Assembly (NCBI RefSeq): GCF_047948215.1
Contig: NC_134463.1
Span: 58,348,201-58,412,200 of the forward strand
Reading direction: 5' to 3'
DNA from: Lycorma delicatula
Taxonomy: Eukaryota; Arthropoda; Insecta; Hemiptera; Fulgoridae
DNA length: 64,000 nucleotides
A program made the translations under genes and the position numbers. Each line of letters starts with the position of its first letter. Position 1 is the first letter of the stretch. The notes below the pieces were generated by a model. It did no database searches and was not told the origin of the DNA. It saw only the letters and a list, made by a program, of their open reading frames with translations. This document shows, piece after piece, positions 11,023-23,402 of the stretch.

Positions 11023-11660
11023 CACTTTTTTTTTGGACATCATAACTGCCGTAATTATGCGCCATCACTTTCAAATTTATACATAAAATATAACGACCCA
11101 AAATCTCAATCGACTTAATTAATGGGCAAAATCGGACCATGGGGGTGGAAATAAAGGGGGGCTTTTTCGAAAAAACAAAATATTGCTATAATTCTCTTAT
11201 TAAGTAAAATATCGAATTCGTTTAAAGTTCCTATTATTTTTTGGGTAAGGACCTAAAACCTATCTAAGTAAAGTTTTTTGATATTAGCAACCAGGGGGTG
11301 GAAAAAATTAGGTTTCAAAGACAAAAATCTCATACCTCCCTTAATAGACACTTTGAGTAATACCACTCGAGTGGTTGTTAGACGACTAACAACCACTTAG
11401 AGTGATTGTTAGTCGTCTAACTATTACCTAAAATGTTTGTCTGAAGCAATTTTTGATATGACGAACCCTTACGGCGGATGACCAAAATGTTCCTGGAACT
11501 GTAAGAAGATGGGCTTGTCATATGTTAAACACGGAACTTTTTTTTACATGCAACCATTGTCGTAATGAGTGAATGTGAAGTTTTCTTAACTTTAAGATGG
11601 GGTTTTTTAATCTCCTACTTAGCACCGGTGAAATTTATCTCCGCCTTCCGGCGTGCCGAA
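11022..11660. other. GC-richer unclassified block with nested palindrome
   Basis: This stretch is less AT-rich than its surroundings and looks like part of an old repeat. Examples are the gggggtggaa motif, which appears twice with a short spacer (near 11143 and 11294), and ccgccttccggcg near 11641. It contains a nested inverted repeat. GTTAGACGACTAACAA at 11377-11392 is exactly complementary to 11406-11421, and the left arm is itself near-palindromic. No coding frame or family was recognised. Confidence 0.5.
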
Positions 11661-12990
11661 AGGGATTTTTTTTAAATTTCTTTTGGAATTGATTTTGGTT
11701 TACAAGTTTTCTTTAAGTATTTGCTATGTTTATATGTATAATAAACACAATATAAGCGTGTACATGTTACGTTACGGCAACATTAAGATTATACTATTGT
11801 TAAAAACATATCTCTATTCTGTTTCTTATTTTCATCAACACATAATTTATTAATGAAACAAATTATAAGTAATTTTAAAAGTAATAAATTTACTGCACGG
11901 AACATACTTTTAGTTAACCGATTAATTAACTGATGATTGTAAGAGGATGATAACTATTTCCGTTAATATCATATAACTACGAAGTATCCCGTTAACTAAT
12001 GTTCTTATAAATACATTTACATTTTTCCGCGTATTTTAGTGTATTATATATTTTATATAAAATCGAAACTAACCATTAAAATATTTTTCCTATATTAAAT
12101 GAGTGTTTTTTAAGTTATGAAAACTAGTTCAACACAAATAGAAAAGTTTGTAGAGGAATTTTTTAAAGAAATGAAATTTAAAAGTCGATATTCTTCTTAT
12201 TAAAACATCTAGGTGTAATTCATTTAGTAATAGAGAATAAATAGAAGATTTTATATTTACAAAAGGAAACAAATCATTTAGAATAGGAATAGTTAATATC
12301 TTGTTGAAAAATAAAATATTACCAAAGAACAAGAAGAAATAAAAGCATCAAACCAGTCGACTGGCTGATGATTCTTTTTTTTTTAATTAAAGATATGACT
12401 TAAGTTAAATCTTAGATAAAGTTTTTCATGTTTAACGACTACTTAAAATTCGAGTGTGATTCTTATTTATATTCAATAATACTTTTTCTGATGTAGTATG
12501 AAATTTAAAAAAAATTGTTTAATTCCAAACGAAGATGAAGGAAAGCAAACAGTATGCGTTTTAATTATTTTTTAACATAGCTCGACTTTACGCTAAAATA
12601 AAGCAAAAAAAAAAAAAAGAAAAAAAAATTAAATAAAGGTTAAATTATTATTATTAAATGTATAAAAGTATTTTTCTATAATTAATTTTCTGAAGTTTGA
12701 TGTTTATAAAATATTTCAGTTATTGGCCAATTTTTTTTTCTAGTAACAGTTATTCAGTTAAGATTTTTTTTTCTAAGTAAATAACAATGGTAGTTAAAAG
12801 TAGGAGTTCGCTTATGGTTTGCTTCAGTTTTTTTTTAACTTAAAGTTTTTAAATTTATTACGAGGCTTAAAAATGTCTTGTTTTAATTCGAATATTTGAC
12901 AGTTTGTCGTCTGTAACTTTGTTACATATTCGGGCTCATTGCGTTTTTCAATTTTTATGGGAAATTTTAAGTAAAGTTACTTGGAATTAA
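11661..12990. other. AT-rich noncoding stretch
   Basis: No gene was recognised. A 28-bp segment at about 12345-12372 resembles the extreme 3' end (catcaaaccagtc...) of the LINE family at 32-33 kb, but it is too short to call on its own. An A-rich tract lies at 12605-12635. Confidence 0.6.
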
Positions 12991-13002
12991 GTGGTAAAAT
13001 GT

Positions 13003-13168
13003 GCCGGCCTCGGTGGCGCGAGTGGTAGGGTCTCGGCCTTTCATCCGGAGGTCCCGGGTTCGAATCCCCTGGTCAGGCATGCCAATTTCACACACGCTAC
13101 AAATCATTCATCTCATCCTCTGAAGCAATACCTAACGGTGGACCCGGAGGTTAAACAAAAAAAAAAAA
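13003..13168 (+). mobile_element. tRNA-headed SINE, type A, left part of a composite
   Basis: A short SINE of about 165 bp. Its head reads GCCGGCCTCGGTGGCGCGAG and carries an A-box-like GTGGCGCGAGTGG and a B-box GGTTCGAATCC. A short body follows, then a tail with CATCCTCTGAAGCAATACCT, a CCGGAGG(T)TAAAC end and a poly-A run. The 3' tail matches that of the type B SINE, although the heads differ. It directly abuts a type B SINE. The pair is flanked by the 12-bp direct repeat gtggtaaaatgt at 12991-13002 and 13470-13481, with no obvious separate TSD between them. Confidence 0.9.
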
Positions 13169-13469
13169 TTTACCCACCGGATTGGTCTAGTTGTGAACGC
13201 GTCTTCCCAAATCAGCTGATTTGAAATTCGAGAGTTCCCAGCGTTCAAGTCCTAGTAAAATGAGTTATTTTTACACCGATTTAAATACTAGATCGAGGAT
13301 ACCGGTGTTCTTCGGTGGTTGGGTTTCAATTATCACATCTCAGAAATTATCGAACTGAGACTGTACAAGACTACACTTCATTTACATTCGTACATATCAT
13401 CCTCACTTATCCTCTGAACTATTATCTTACCGGTAATTACCGGAAGCTAAACAGGAAAAAGAAAGAAAG
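13169..13469 (+). mobile_element. tRNA-headed SINE, type B, right part of a composite
   Basis: A nearly full-length type B SINE of about 300 bp. The head ACCCACCGGATTGGTCTAG leads to a B-box-like GTTCAAGTCC, the body contains ACCGGTGTTCTTCGG, and the tail ends CCGGAAGCTAAAC plus an A-rich run. It begins immediately at the A-rich end of the type A SINE, in the same orientation, and ends at the right-hand TSD shared by both. Either it inserted into the A-tail of the first SINE, or the two were copied as one dimeric RNA. Confidence 0.9.
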
Positions 13470-13481
13470 GTGGTAAAATGT

Positions 13482-14801
13482 ATATGTAACAATTTATTCA
13501 GTTTTTCTTATACGAGGATAAAGGGAAATTTTCTGTTGCTGAGTTACTACTCTAGTAATTTGAACACACGTGGTCTCCTCCTGCATTCCCGGTCACATAA
13601 CCATTATTTTCTAGTCTTTCTTTCAGTAGCTACACATTAGATTTAATCCTTTCACTTTTAACACAATTTTTAAGTCTAGAATTTATTTTTTTAACATTAT
13701 TATTATATTTTATCAGTTTCTTTTTCAGTTCATTATTTATTACTTAATATTTCTTCGGTTTCGTTAATTTATTTTTATCATTTTATTATCAAACATGTTA
13801 CTAAAAATTAAAAAGTACAGAAAAGAGATATAGTATATAGTAAATGTATTTTTCGTCTCAGTTAGTAATATCAACGGTGTCCATGGAAACAGTTCTTATA
13901 ATATTGCTAATACAGTAAAATTGCTTTTAATACTGATAAAACCTACCATAATCAAGTACAATCAACAATTCTGCATTATATTCTATTTCAGTTCTCATTT
14001 TATTAATTCAATTTCTTGTAGCTTTATTTCGTAAAATATAGTACAAAACGAGGTGTAGTATTCGAAAAAAATACTAGTATAATATTACGAAATAAGGAAA
14101 TGTTTTCGTTTGGTTTACTATATTATATAACATACATAGATATTATTTTCTAGACTGTACAGGTTTCTCCTTTTTACAGTAAAAGCTTCTCTCCTCAGTA
14201 TCTTTATATTAAAGGACCTTTAAATATTAAAACCCTTTAAAACTTTTGAACGCGTAAAAATATTAAAATTATGTATTCTATATAAATTCTTAAATGTTTA
14301 TAATTTTTTAAATTTAAGTATTATTATATCATTTTAAAAAACTTAATTCCGGTTACGTTATTATTAATTATGAATATATCCATTAATACAGAAATTTCTT
14401 GTTAAATAATAAAATTTGATAAGTTATATTAAATTTAATTTATTCATTGAATATAACAACACAATAAAAGAGTTAGGTTACCTGAAAGAGATATAAGCGT
14501 GCGTAGAGATGGTGTGTTATTTGACGAATAGATGGATAATGCCTATGTATATGTGAACGAGTGGGGAAGTTCCAACTTTACAGAGAGCACTCGCTCGCTG
14601 AGTATCATAATTACAGACGTAACATACATAATTATATTAAAACATATAATTACGTAATTATTACATTCTTAATAAGCGTATATTCCATGTCTTTTTTTGT
14701 CCTACTTCCATGTAGTCTTTATTTTTAAAATAATAGTTATTTTACTAATCACTATATAAATGTCTCACTTACGTAAGAATATTTTTTTATATCAGCTAGT
14801 A

Positions 14802-14805
<4 letters not shown>
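13482..14805. other. AT-rich noncoding stretch
   Basis: No gene or element was recognised. A less AT-rich patch at about 14480-14620 contains ctcgctcgctg and could be regulatory or an old repeat. Nothing in it is diagnostic. Confidence 0.6.

Positions 14806-14857
<52 letters not shown>
14806..14857. repeat. (TA)n microsatellite
   Basis: An almost pure TA dinucleotide run of about 50 bp. Confidence 0.95.
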
Positions 14858-14858
<1 letters not shown>

Positions 14859-15308
14859 CTTCTTTTTTTTTGTTATAATATGTTATTGTTACGCACTTAC
14901 AATAATTAATATCAAATACATAATTTTGTTTTTCAATTTTTTATAGAAAAAGACTTACTTAGATTAAATAATAAAACAAAAGGATTTGATGAGCAAGTCC
15001 TATTTAACTCTGAAGTATAACTAACTCATTTTATACCGTTGTTTAATGAACAGATCTTGTCTGGTATTAACAAAACTATAACGAAAATATGAATCGCCAA
15101 TTTAGTTACATAACCACCCGCGAAAAATGATTATCACACTTCTTTACCCACTCACTGTTCAGTTGTAAATTCATTTTTATTCCCATCTCCCTTTAAAGTA
15201 CAATCTATTTTTGAGAAAATATTATTTAATACAGTTTTAGTAGGGTACACATCAAAACAATTAATTTTCTATGTGGGCAAATTTACATGGCAACAGCGAT
15301 AAAATAAT

Positions 15309-15310
15309 AC

Positions 15311-15342
<32 letters not shown>

Positions 15343-15343
15343 T
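15309..15343. repeat. (TTA)n microsatellite
   Basis: About eleven tandem ATT/TTA units. Confidence 0.95.
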
Positions 15344-15489
15344 TAATATATATATTCACACACAAAACATTACATAAATTCATGTAATTCATATTTACCA
15401 CATAAATATAACACACATAATGACACATGTCGATACTATATAATATTAAATTTAACATCATTAGCTTATTTCAGTGACGAAATGATAGC

Positions 15490-15660
15490 TTTTCAGCCTT
15501 TCATCCGGAGGTCTTGGGTTCGAATCCCGATCATGCATGGTATTTTTCATAAGCTAGAAATTTCAATTCTCATAAGGCAAATGTACCAAAGCAGTCGATA
15601 CCTGTCATCTCAACAAAAAATGTATTTTTCAATAATTAAAAATATGTCAGTACAGTGGTT
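15490..15660 (+). mobile_element. Type A-like SINE fragment
   Basis: The head has lost its 5' part but keeps CAGCCTTTCATCCGGAGGTC and the B-box GGTTCGAATCC, closely matching the type A head at 13 kb. A body follows that resembles the 13-kb copy only loosely. It faces the minus-strand SINE at 15670-15847, forming an inverted SINE pair. The 60-codon open frame over it is incidental. Confidence 0.65.
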
Positions 15661-15669
15661 GTAATACAT

Positions 15670-15847
15670 ATAATTTTTTTTTTTTTTTTTTTGTTATAAA
15701 ATAGCAGGAATAAACGGTTATGGTCATAAACCATGGCGGAAATTGGTAGACTATGAAGAGATGCCGTGCATGACCGGGATTTGAACCCGGGACCTCCGTA
15801 CGAAATGCCGAGACCAAGACGCTACCTACTTAGCGAAGAAGGTCGGC
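15670..15847 (-). mobile_element. tRNA-headed SINE, type A head with a different body
   Basis: On the minus strand the head starts GCCGACCTTCTTCGC and carries GGTAGCGTCTTGGTCTCGGC and the B-box GGTTCAAATCCC, similar to the type A head. Its body (CATGGTTTATGACCATAACC) and the ending TTTTATAAC plus A-run differ from both other SINEs. The plus strand shows the tail as a T-run at about 15671-15690. This may be a separate subfamily sharing the same tRNA origin. Confidence 0.8.
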
Positions 15848-16509
15848 AAAAAAAAATAAAACGTGTTTGTTTTTAAAATAGAAATTAAAAAAATTAAGTT
15901 ACTTGAGTTGCCGATTGCGTTGTATAACGTAGTATAACACATAATTCTGACAATTTCAACAAATGGGTGCTGTTACAGTTCATGAGGCAGATAATTGTGC
16001 CTATTAATACAAAGGTTAGAAAAATGTTATAGAAATATAAATATATTTATATTTGTAAAATTTATATTTAAAAAATATATACAAATATAAAAGTAAAGTA
16101 TTGGTAAAACAAAGGAAGTATTTTGTACATAAAGACAGTTGTACTTAAAAAAATTATAAGTACTTAAAATTATTTATTTATTGTAAAATGTATAAAAAAT
16201 TAATTATACCTACAAGAAAAATAGTCTATCAAGTATATGTATAATTCAATGACATAAGGGAGTCAAAAAGAAACCGGTCGTTTTTAGCTTTATTATATTC
16301 AACATAATGATTTTTTTTTTTTTTTTTATAAAAAATTATTTTTCTTTTAATTTTAAAGATTTTTTTTTCAAAAAAAATCTTTAAAAATCTTCAAAATTTA
16401 CGTTTAAATCTATTAATACAAAAATATGTATGTTTTCTCTCCTCATTGATTAATTTTTTAATTTTTTAGAAAAGCGTATGAATTTTATGAAAAAAAGTTT
16501 TTTTTTTTT
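15848..16509. other. AT-rich noncoding stretch
   Basis: No gene was recognised. Only A/T-rich sequence with T-runs near 16311-16327 and 16360-16370. Confidence 0.65.
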
Positions 16510-17120
16510 ACTTCCTTAGACGATGCAAAAAATTTCGGTTTTCAGATTTCAACGGAAATATCCATTTTGACCATTCCTGTATCCATTTTGACTAGTTTCG
16601 GTGTGACGTCTGTACGTACGTATTTACGTATGTATCTCGCATAATTCAAAAACGATTTGCCATAGGATGTTGAAATTTTGTATTTAGGACTGTTGTAACA
16701 TCTAGTTATGCACCTTCCTCTTTTGATTGCAACTGACAACCAAAAGTATCCAAAAAAAGCTCAAAATCTAAAAAATTTGGATTTGGACTTTTTCTTAACT
16801 GTAGAGCACATTGAGAGCTTTTCAAATATACATCATAAGTGGTAACTATGTATCATATTCACTGGTTCCAGAGTTACGCCAAATAAAATTTTAATTAATG
16901 AAATATTTGGCTCTTACAAGGGGAAGGCACATCGGTTCGAATTAGACTTCATTTCCTTTTTTTTAATTTAAATATATTGATTTATTAATATTTATTAACC
17001 TGTAATTGTAAAGAATTTTTTTTTTTAATTCTTTAACTAATTTCTTTTTAACTTTTCTAAAATTAAATATATAGAATTTAATGCGCTTACAAGGAAGTGA
17101 TGTAGTGCCCACATCAGATT
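16510..17120 (+). mobile_element. Dispersed element, family T, copy 1
   Basis: One of four copies of a family called T here (others at 39.5, 51.9 and 56.4 kb). It starts with ACTTCCTT and runs through a conserved segment containing CATTTTGACCATTCCTG, the phrase TTTCGGTGTGACGTCTGTAC, CATCTAGTTNTGCACCT, CTTTTGATTGCAA and CACATCGGTTCGAAT. It ends at ACAAGGAAGTGATG and a cccacatcagatttttt tail. The ends ACTTCC...GGAAGT are inverted, which suggests a nonautonomous DNA element of about 600 bp, although the exact boundaries are uncertain. No coding capacity was seen; the short minus-strand frame here is incidental. Confidence 0.75.
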
Positions 17121-19327
17121 TTTTCGTTTTATTTTCGCTAATCTTTTTTTAAAAATTTATTTTCATTGCCGTTAATTAAAATTGAAGTTCATGCGTCAGT
17201 AAAGTTGTTTAAAGTACTTATTTAAAAATAATTTTTAATTAATATTTAGTTTAAAATAGTTTTGTTTATATATTCTATATCAAAAGATTTTTGTAGATTT
17301 TAGATTGTAGTTTTCAATCAACTACACCGTATAATTACGATTATTTTTTTTTTTTTTTTTTTACAACATCTTTACTTATATAATACTTCATCACTACGTA
17401 AAAAAATTATAAATTTCGTGGAATATATAAAAAATTTAATTAAATTTGAATTTAAGGTCTCCAAAATATTATACGTAAAGTATAAAATCTTGTTTACTTA
17501 CAATATTTTATTTATTAAGGTCTTAATATATGATTACAGTATAATTTATACATAAATCTACGTATGATATGACCTTTTTATAATATTACTATAAAATTTA
17601 TGATGCCGTACGCGTTAAGGTTTTACACTGTAATCTTGTACGGCATATTAAGTTATGCCATAATGCCAATGGTGATTAAATCAAGCAGAAGATTGTAAGG
17701 AGCCATGTCAAGTCGTATTAAGCTACTGATTGACTTAAATGTCCCAAAAAACCAACGAAAGAATCTTTCGTGTCTCAAATTTTTTACTTTTTTTCACTTG
17801 GCCAAGCTTGTCTACTTGACTAGAACGGTTCCTTTTTTTTATTCAAATTAGTATAGAAAAATATTGAGTTACATTTTAGAGCAGCACGCCTGAAGATCTA
17901 ATACCATATTGTGTACTTCCCTTAAGATATTTTAGGCCTAAAATCAACAACAACTTTTAAATTTATTTATTTTTTTTATTTTATATATTAATAAATTATT
18001 CATAAAATATTATTATGAAATAAATTGTTCCACCTATTAAAGTAATTTAGCGTATCATATGTTTTTAAAAGGTTTTTGTTGTATTTAGGCCATAAACTGT
18101 AAATTTTACTTTTTACAGAACTTTTCGTGAATATATAGCGATAATTTTATTTATTCCTTAATAAAATTTCATTTTTTTTATATACATAATTAAAGAAACA
18201 TTTAACTTTGATATTTCTTGGGGTACATCCATTAAATTACCTTATGTTTCCTCTGCTACATCTTGAACTGATTTTATTCCTCATCTGTAACGTTACATTT
18301 CATAGAAATCCATGCCCTAAAATATATTCCTTTAAAAAAAGTTTTAAATTAAGTTATTAATTTTATTTTACTTTCCTGTTTAAATCATTGTTAACTCTAG
18401 TTGTTAGGAAATATCAATGCGAATTTAATATAATATTAACAATTACTGTGGATTCCTTGAAGAGGTTTACAATTTTGATTGGCTTCAAATACTCTGCGTA
18501 CGTAGTAGGACCTTGATAGTGATTGGGGCTTGTGAGTTCCATTGACGTCAAAAAAAGGATTTAAAGAAATATATTTAAAAAACTAAAAAACTCTTTATCC
18601 GTTTGTTCCTATATCCGAATTCCAGTTAAGCTAAGCATTTTTTAACACAGTTACAAAATCCTCTCATATACAAAAAAAACTCTCAGAAAAATCTCTCAAA
18701 CATCTACAAAACCTCTCTCATCGTGGACTGTAATTAATTAGGTAATTGGACGTTTCTTAAGAAAGGAAATAAATAACCAAGAAAATAATTTTTTGAATTT
18801 CAAATTTTAAACGTATGAAAAAAATTTTAAATAACAAATAATCGAAAAGTATTGTTATTCTGTTTTATCTTACTTCAAACAAATTTTCTCGAATTTCTTG
18901 TATAAAAAGTTTCAGTTTCATGAATCTATAAAAAATAATTATTATGAACAAATCATATTTATTTATGATGAAAAAAATATATATTTCCAAATTGCCTTTA
19001 AAATAAATGTAATTTTTCGTTTAAAAAATTTTCCTCTCATGTCTGGAAAACTTTCATAACAGAACCATTACAAAAACTTCCTCTAAGAAAATTATGTGAT
19101 AATACTTTGTGCTCGGATTTTAATCACATCTATCTGGTATTAAAAAATTTGTCTTCTTCATTTATATTACTCCTATTAATATAAATTCTAATAATTTCTA
19201 TATGATTATAAATCAGATTCTTTTTTCTTTTAAACTTTTTAAACTATTGTTTCTTTTCTTTAGCCTAGTTCTTTCTTTTCTCTAGTCGATTTATATTTTC
19301 TTCATTAAATTAATTGTTTTTTCAATA
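17121..19327. other. AT-rich noncoding stretch
   Basis: No gene was recognised. A 9-bp inverted repeat ATGCCGTAC/GTACGGCAT (17603-17611 and 17638-17646) stands out. T-rich runs lie near 17344-17362. Short repeated 'ctctca' words occur at 18660-18720. Confidence 0.6.
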
Positions 19328-19515
19328 TTTAAAATACCTTTATGGAATACTGTGTGCCCAGTGAAAATAATCTACAGGTGATATTACAATATTTGTTATT
19401 GATGTTCCAGTTTGTTTGCTGTTTGTCTAATTATTATTTATGATCATTTAGTTTTCTTTAAGTCACTAATGACTCTGATCATTGATACGACTACAAACAA
19501 AGGATGGAAAAAAAA
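19328..19515 (+). repeat. Dispersed repeat R1929, copy 1
   Basis: About 185 bp that align by eye to 29196-29380 in the same orientation. Shared words include CCAGTTTGTT, TGTCTAATT, TTATGATCA-TTAGTT, TTTAAGTC and the ending GATGGAAAAA. Divergence is considerable. There is no coding frame, no TIR and no tRNA-like head, so the class is unknown. Confidence 0.65.
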
Positions 19516-22500
19516 TACTAATAATATTTTATACGAAATATCAATATTTCATTCATAACCTTTAACCAGAAGACTGGTTTCATTTTAACAAGATTTACAT
19601 TTCTTTATGTTTTTGTGATTTTTATTTCATTAAGAAAATCCCACGAATGGTTTTTCAACTTCGTTAAAGCAAAATATCTTAAAAGGAGACTCGATGACCC
19701 TAAAAAAATGAAATTGGTGTTTTTTTATATTTTACATTATAGGGCATTAGCATTTCAATTTGTTTTTTTATCTGTCCATGTAATTAAAAAAAACAAAAAA
19801 CAGATCATAATATTTTTAATGATTAACTTAATATTCTAATCAAAGAAAAGATAATAATAAATCGTGGTTTGTAAAAGATAACTATACCGTACGAAAATTA
19901 TTTAATTTATTTCAAAAATAATTTTATAGTTTTATAATGATAATTATTTATTTTCGATTACCTATTTTGTAATTTTTCATATCATCAAATTACCATTTTG
20001 ACGTCTGATGAATATTACATATAATTTCAAATAAATGCTTATTCAAATTCAAGGTTGTTTTTGCCCACGTAAGGTTTGTTCCAAGAATACAGGATACATT
20101 ATTACATTACGAGGTAAATTTTTTTTAATTTTATTTTAGTTTTGTTTTTACTATTGATCAAGTTTAAATCGCATTCAAATGTTTATTTACTGTTGTATTA
20201 TAAATATCTGGTGACAGAATTCATTGTCGTTTTACCATTTATACATAATGTTCACTTCATATATAACGATATATAAAATATTCCTTTTTTTAAATAGGCT
20301 ATTTTTTTATATAAATTACTTGTATGTATTTATATATGCGATAAATTTTACTGTACATTTATTTAAGACTACATATTTATAAATTTTTAGCTTTGTACAC
20401 GTTTTTTTTTAATGTGCTATTATGAATAATTTTTTTCTTAAAGTATTATTTTTGATTTTTTTTCTTTAGAAGAAGGTGTAAATGAAGTCTGGTTAAAAGT
20501 ATCGTTTTAAAATAAATTCTTAGTAGATAAATTAGAAAGAAATCAATTTTGTATTTTCTGTTAAATATCAAAAAATTCAAATTCTATTTGTTAGAGTTCA
20601 TCATTTTTATTGTGTAAAATTGAAACTTAATTCAAAATTTTATTGAAAAATTCATAACTCCTAGAATTTTTATTTTTAAATTTGTTAAAAACAAATATGA
20701 AATCAGGATTATGAAATTTAAATTCAAAATAATGAATTTTTTATGGCTGATTAAAACAATAAAATCATCCAAAAGTCTAAAAAAATATGAAATTTTTATA
20801 CAATTGTTGTAATTATCGGTTTTTTTGAAGTTGAAACAAACTATTATAAAGTTAAGATTTTTAGACATTAAAAATGGTTGAACAAAAGATCATGCAGGAT
20901 TACCAAAAAATAAATATTTTTGTTGTTATTTATATTTAAATTTATATGTTTTTTAACAATACTGTTATAATTTTAATACCAGAATAATACATTTAAATTA
21001 TCTGAAATAAAGTTAGTAATTATTAAAAAATCATAAAAAAGGAAATACATAAAAGAGCAGTTCAATAAAAAGAAAAACAGGAAAAATAACTATTTTTTAG
21101 GGAAATAAAAATATTTTAAAATTTTCTTATTTATTGCTTATTTCTTTTTCCTCGGTTTTGTATACAAATGGTTCCAATTTAATGGAAATATAAGAAAATC
21201 GTTTGATTCTAAACACATGATAAGGAACTCCCATAATAAATCAATCCATAATAATAGTTATCAGTAAGCAGTAATCTTAAAGATCATAAGTGAAATAAAT
21301 ATATCTTCCAACACTTCACAGTCCATAAAAACCAATAAACTAATAAATCGTCAGTTAAAGAAACAAACAAATAATCAAGCAAAAAATAAATAAACAAATA
21401 AACAAAAATAATATCACTATAGTTTTTTGCCCATCTCACTCCAATGGTCTGTGTAACAAAAAAATTTTTTTAATTAAAAAAAATTTTTTTATTTAAAATT
21501 TAAATCCATCTCACAAATTACCTATCGCATTTAAAATGTAAAAATCGTAATTATTTGATAGCTATTACTTTTTTGATAGCTATTAATATTTCTTTGAAAA
21601 CAATTAGCCAAAAATTCTCATTCCCTTTCTAGAAAATTACTTTCTAGAAAATAACTTTATTTAGAATTATGGCTGTACGTTTGTATTTTTTAACCAATAT
21701 TTAAAACTTTTTTTTTGTAAATTTATTATCACCACTTAGGGATTCGTATTTCCTTAAATATTAATTTTACCTGAATGCTTCACCTTGAGTATGGGAGCCT
21801 CTTTGGGAAAAAAAAAAGATTTTTGCAATTTCAAATTTTTTATGTTCAAAATGTATTTTATTGAACAATAAAGTCACTAAAATAACTTAATACCCTTCCC
21901 TGATGTGAGCTCAAAAAAAAAAATCGTATTTTTTAAATTTATTTAAGATCAATTTTAATGAATATTTTAATCATTAAAAAATCCCCCTGATTCATGAGAC
22001 CCCAAATATCTTAAAATGATTAAATTGAAATAAACTTTTTATTTTATTTTATTATGTTAGAATTAAAATTAATTCATGTGATTTTGTTTTATTTTACACA
22101 ATTCTTTTCGTTTAGGTTTTTATTCGTCTTACAATTTTTTTTATCCATCTCCGCAATAGGCCTTGAACGAAATTTTGTGAAAAATCGATTTTATTTTGTA
22201 ATTATTTCTGCTGACAATATTCATCCATTATTGTTAATTAAATTCCGACGAGCAAAGCATTTCATTCTACAAATGAATCTGATTGAATAAATGATTAAAT
22301 GTATTAAAAAATAATACCGACATTTTTTTTCTTTTAATTTGTATTTTTTTATTATTTTTGTCATTCTATTCAATATATGTGTGTTATGATCCTTTCATCT
22401 AATTATTCACTTCATTATCTATCATTTTAATTTTGTTTCTGATTTAATTTTCTGTTATCTTTCTTCTTCTTTCTTATATCTTCTATTTCTTTTAATTATT

Positions 22501-23340
22501 TTATATTTTTCTTTATTTTTACCATCTTTTTTGTGTGAAATTTTTTCTCACATCATTCTGATTTACTTCTTCAGTTCGTCTACTGTTTTCATTTGTTATT
22601 TCTAGCCGGTTGTTTCTGATGGCAATTGGTAGAAGACTTGGCAAAGGTAGTTTTTCTTTGTCTTTCCTTCTCTCTTTCACGTATTTACTTTCTTTATCTA
22701 TCCCTCTTTTTCTGTCTCACTGATTTATATCGGTGCGATCTCTCACAAGCTTCGTTAATTTTCACCTCTAACAAACTCCACATCTAACGCTGTTTTTTCT
22801 CACTCCCCTTCTACATATTCTCTTATATCTTTCTCATTCGTTTTCGTTTAATTTTCTTTACTTCTTCTAACATGAACTCATCGTCGCTTACTTTTTAACA
22901 ACCATTACTCTAACCTCCTCTTTACCGCTAAGTCCAGCCACGCTTGTTTCTCGCTTGGCAACTTGCTCATTAACACTACCTCCTCATTCAATTTTTTAAC
23001 ATTTCCCCTTTTAATTATATCAATTTATTCTTAAATAAAGTCTTTAAATACATTTGTATAATTTATATTTATAAACTCGATATTTTTAAACACTTCTTCA
23101 TTTATAGAACCCTATAATATATTTATATTAAATGCTTGACTTGTTTGATCGCTTATTATGTTAATCTTGGCAAAGAATCATAGTTTTTTTCTCAAACTAA
23201 AGTTGTACGTAGGTTTTATGTTTACAATATTTATTAAAACTTATTCTTTAGAGATTAATTATAATTTGTCATCTTTACACATCCATTCGTATTTTGAATT
23301 ATACACGCTTTTTAAAAACACATACATCGATTTTTTATAG
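19516..23340. other. AT-rich noncoding stretch
   Basis: No gene was recognised. At 21553-21660 there are short local duplications (gatagctatta and tttctagaaaa, twice each). From about 22440 to 22990 the plus strand is pyrimidine-rich (T/C), as in many insect introns. Open frames here are low-complexity. Confidence 0.6.
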
Positions 23341-23402
23341 ATGTGTGTGTGTGCGCGCGTGTGTGTATGTGTGTGTGTGTGTGTGCGCGCGCGCTTGTGT
23401 GT
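23341..23402. repeat. (TG/CG)n alternating purine-pyrimidine repeat
   Basis: About 60 bp of TG dinucleotides with embedded CGCGCG blocks. Such sequence can adopt Z-DNA. The V/C-rich open frame through it is an artefact. Confidence 0.95.

Noticed and set aside
12345..12372. catcaaaccagtcgactggc, similar to the 3' end of the 32-kb LINE
   Set aside because: Only about 28 bp with no poly-A or upstream LINE sequence. It could be a solo 3' end but cannot be supported.
12991..13090. Possible functional tRNA gene
   Set aside because: The head is followed by a SINE body, A-tail and TSD, and the folded arms are imperfect. It is a SINE, not a tRNA gene.
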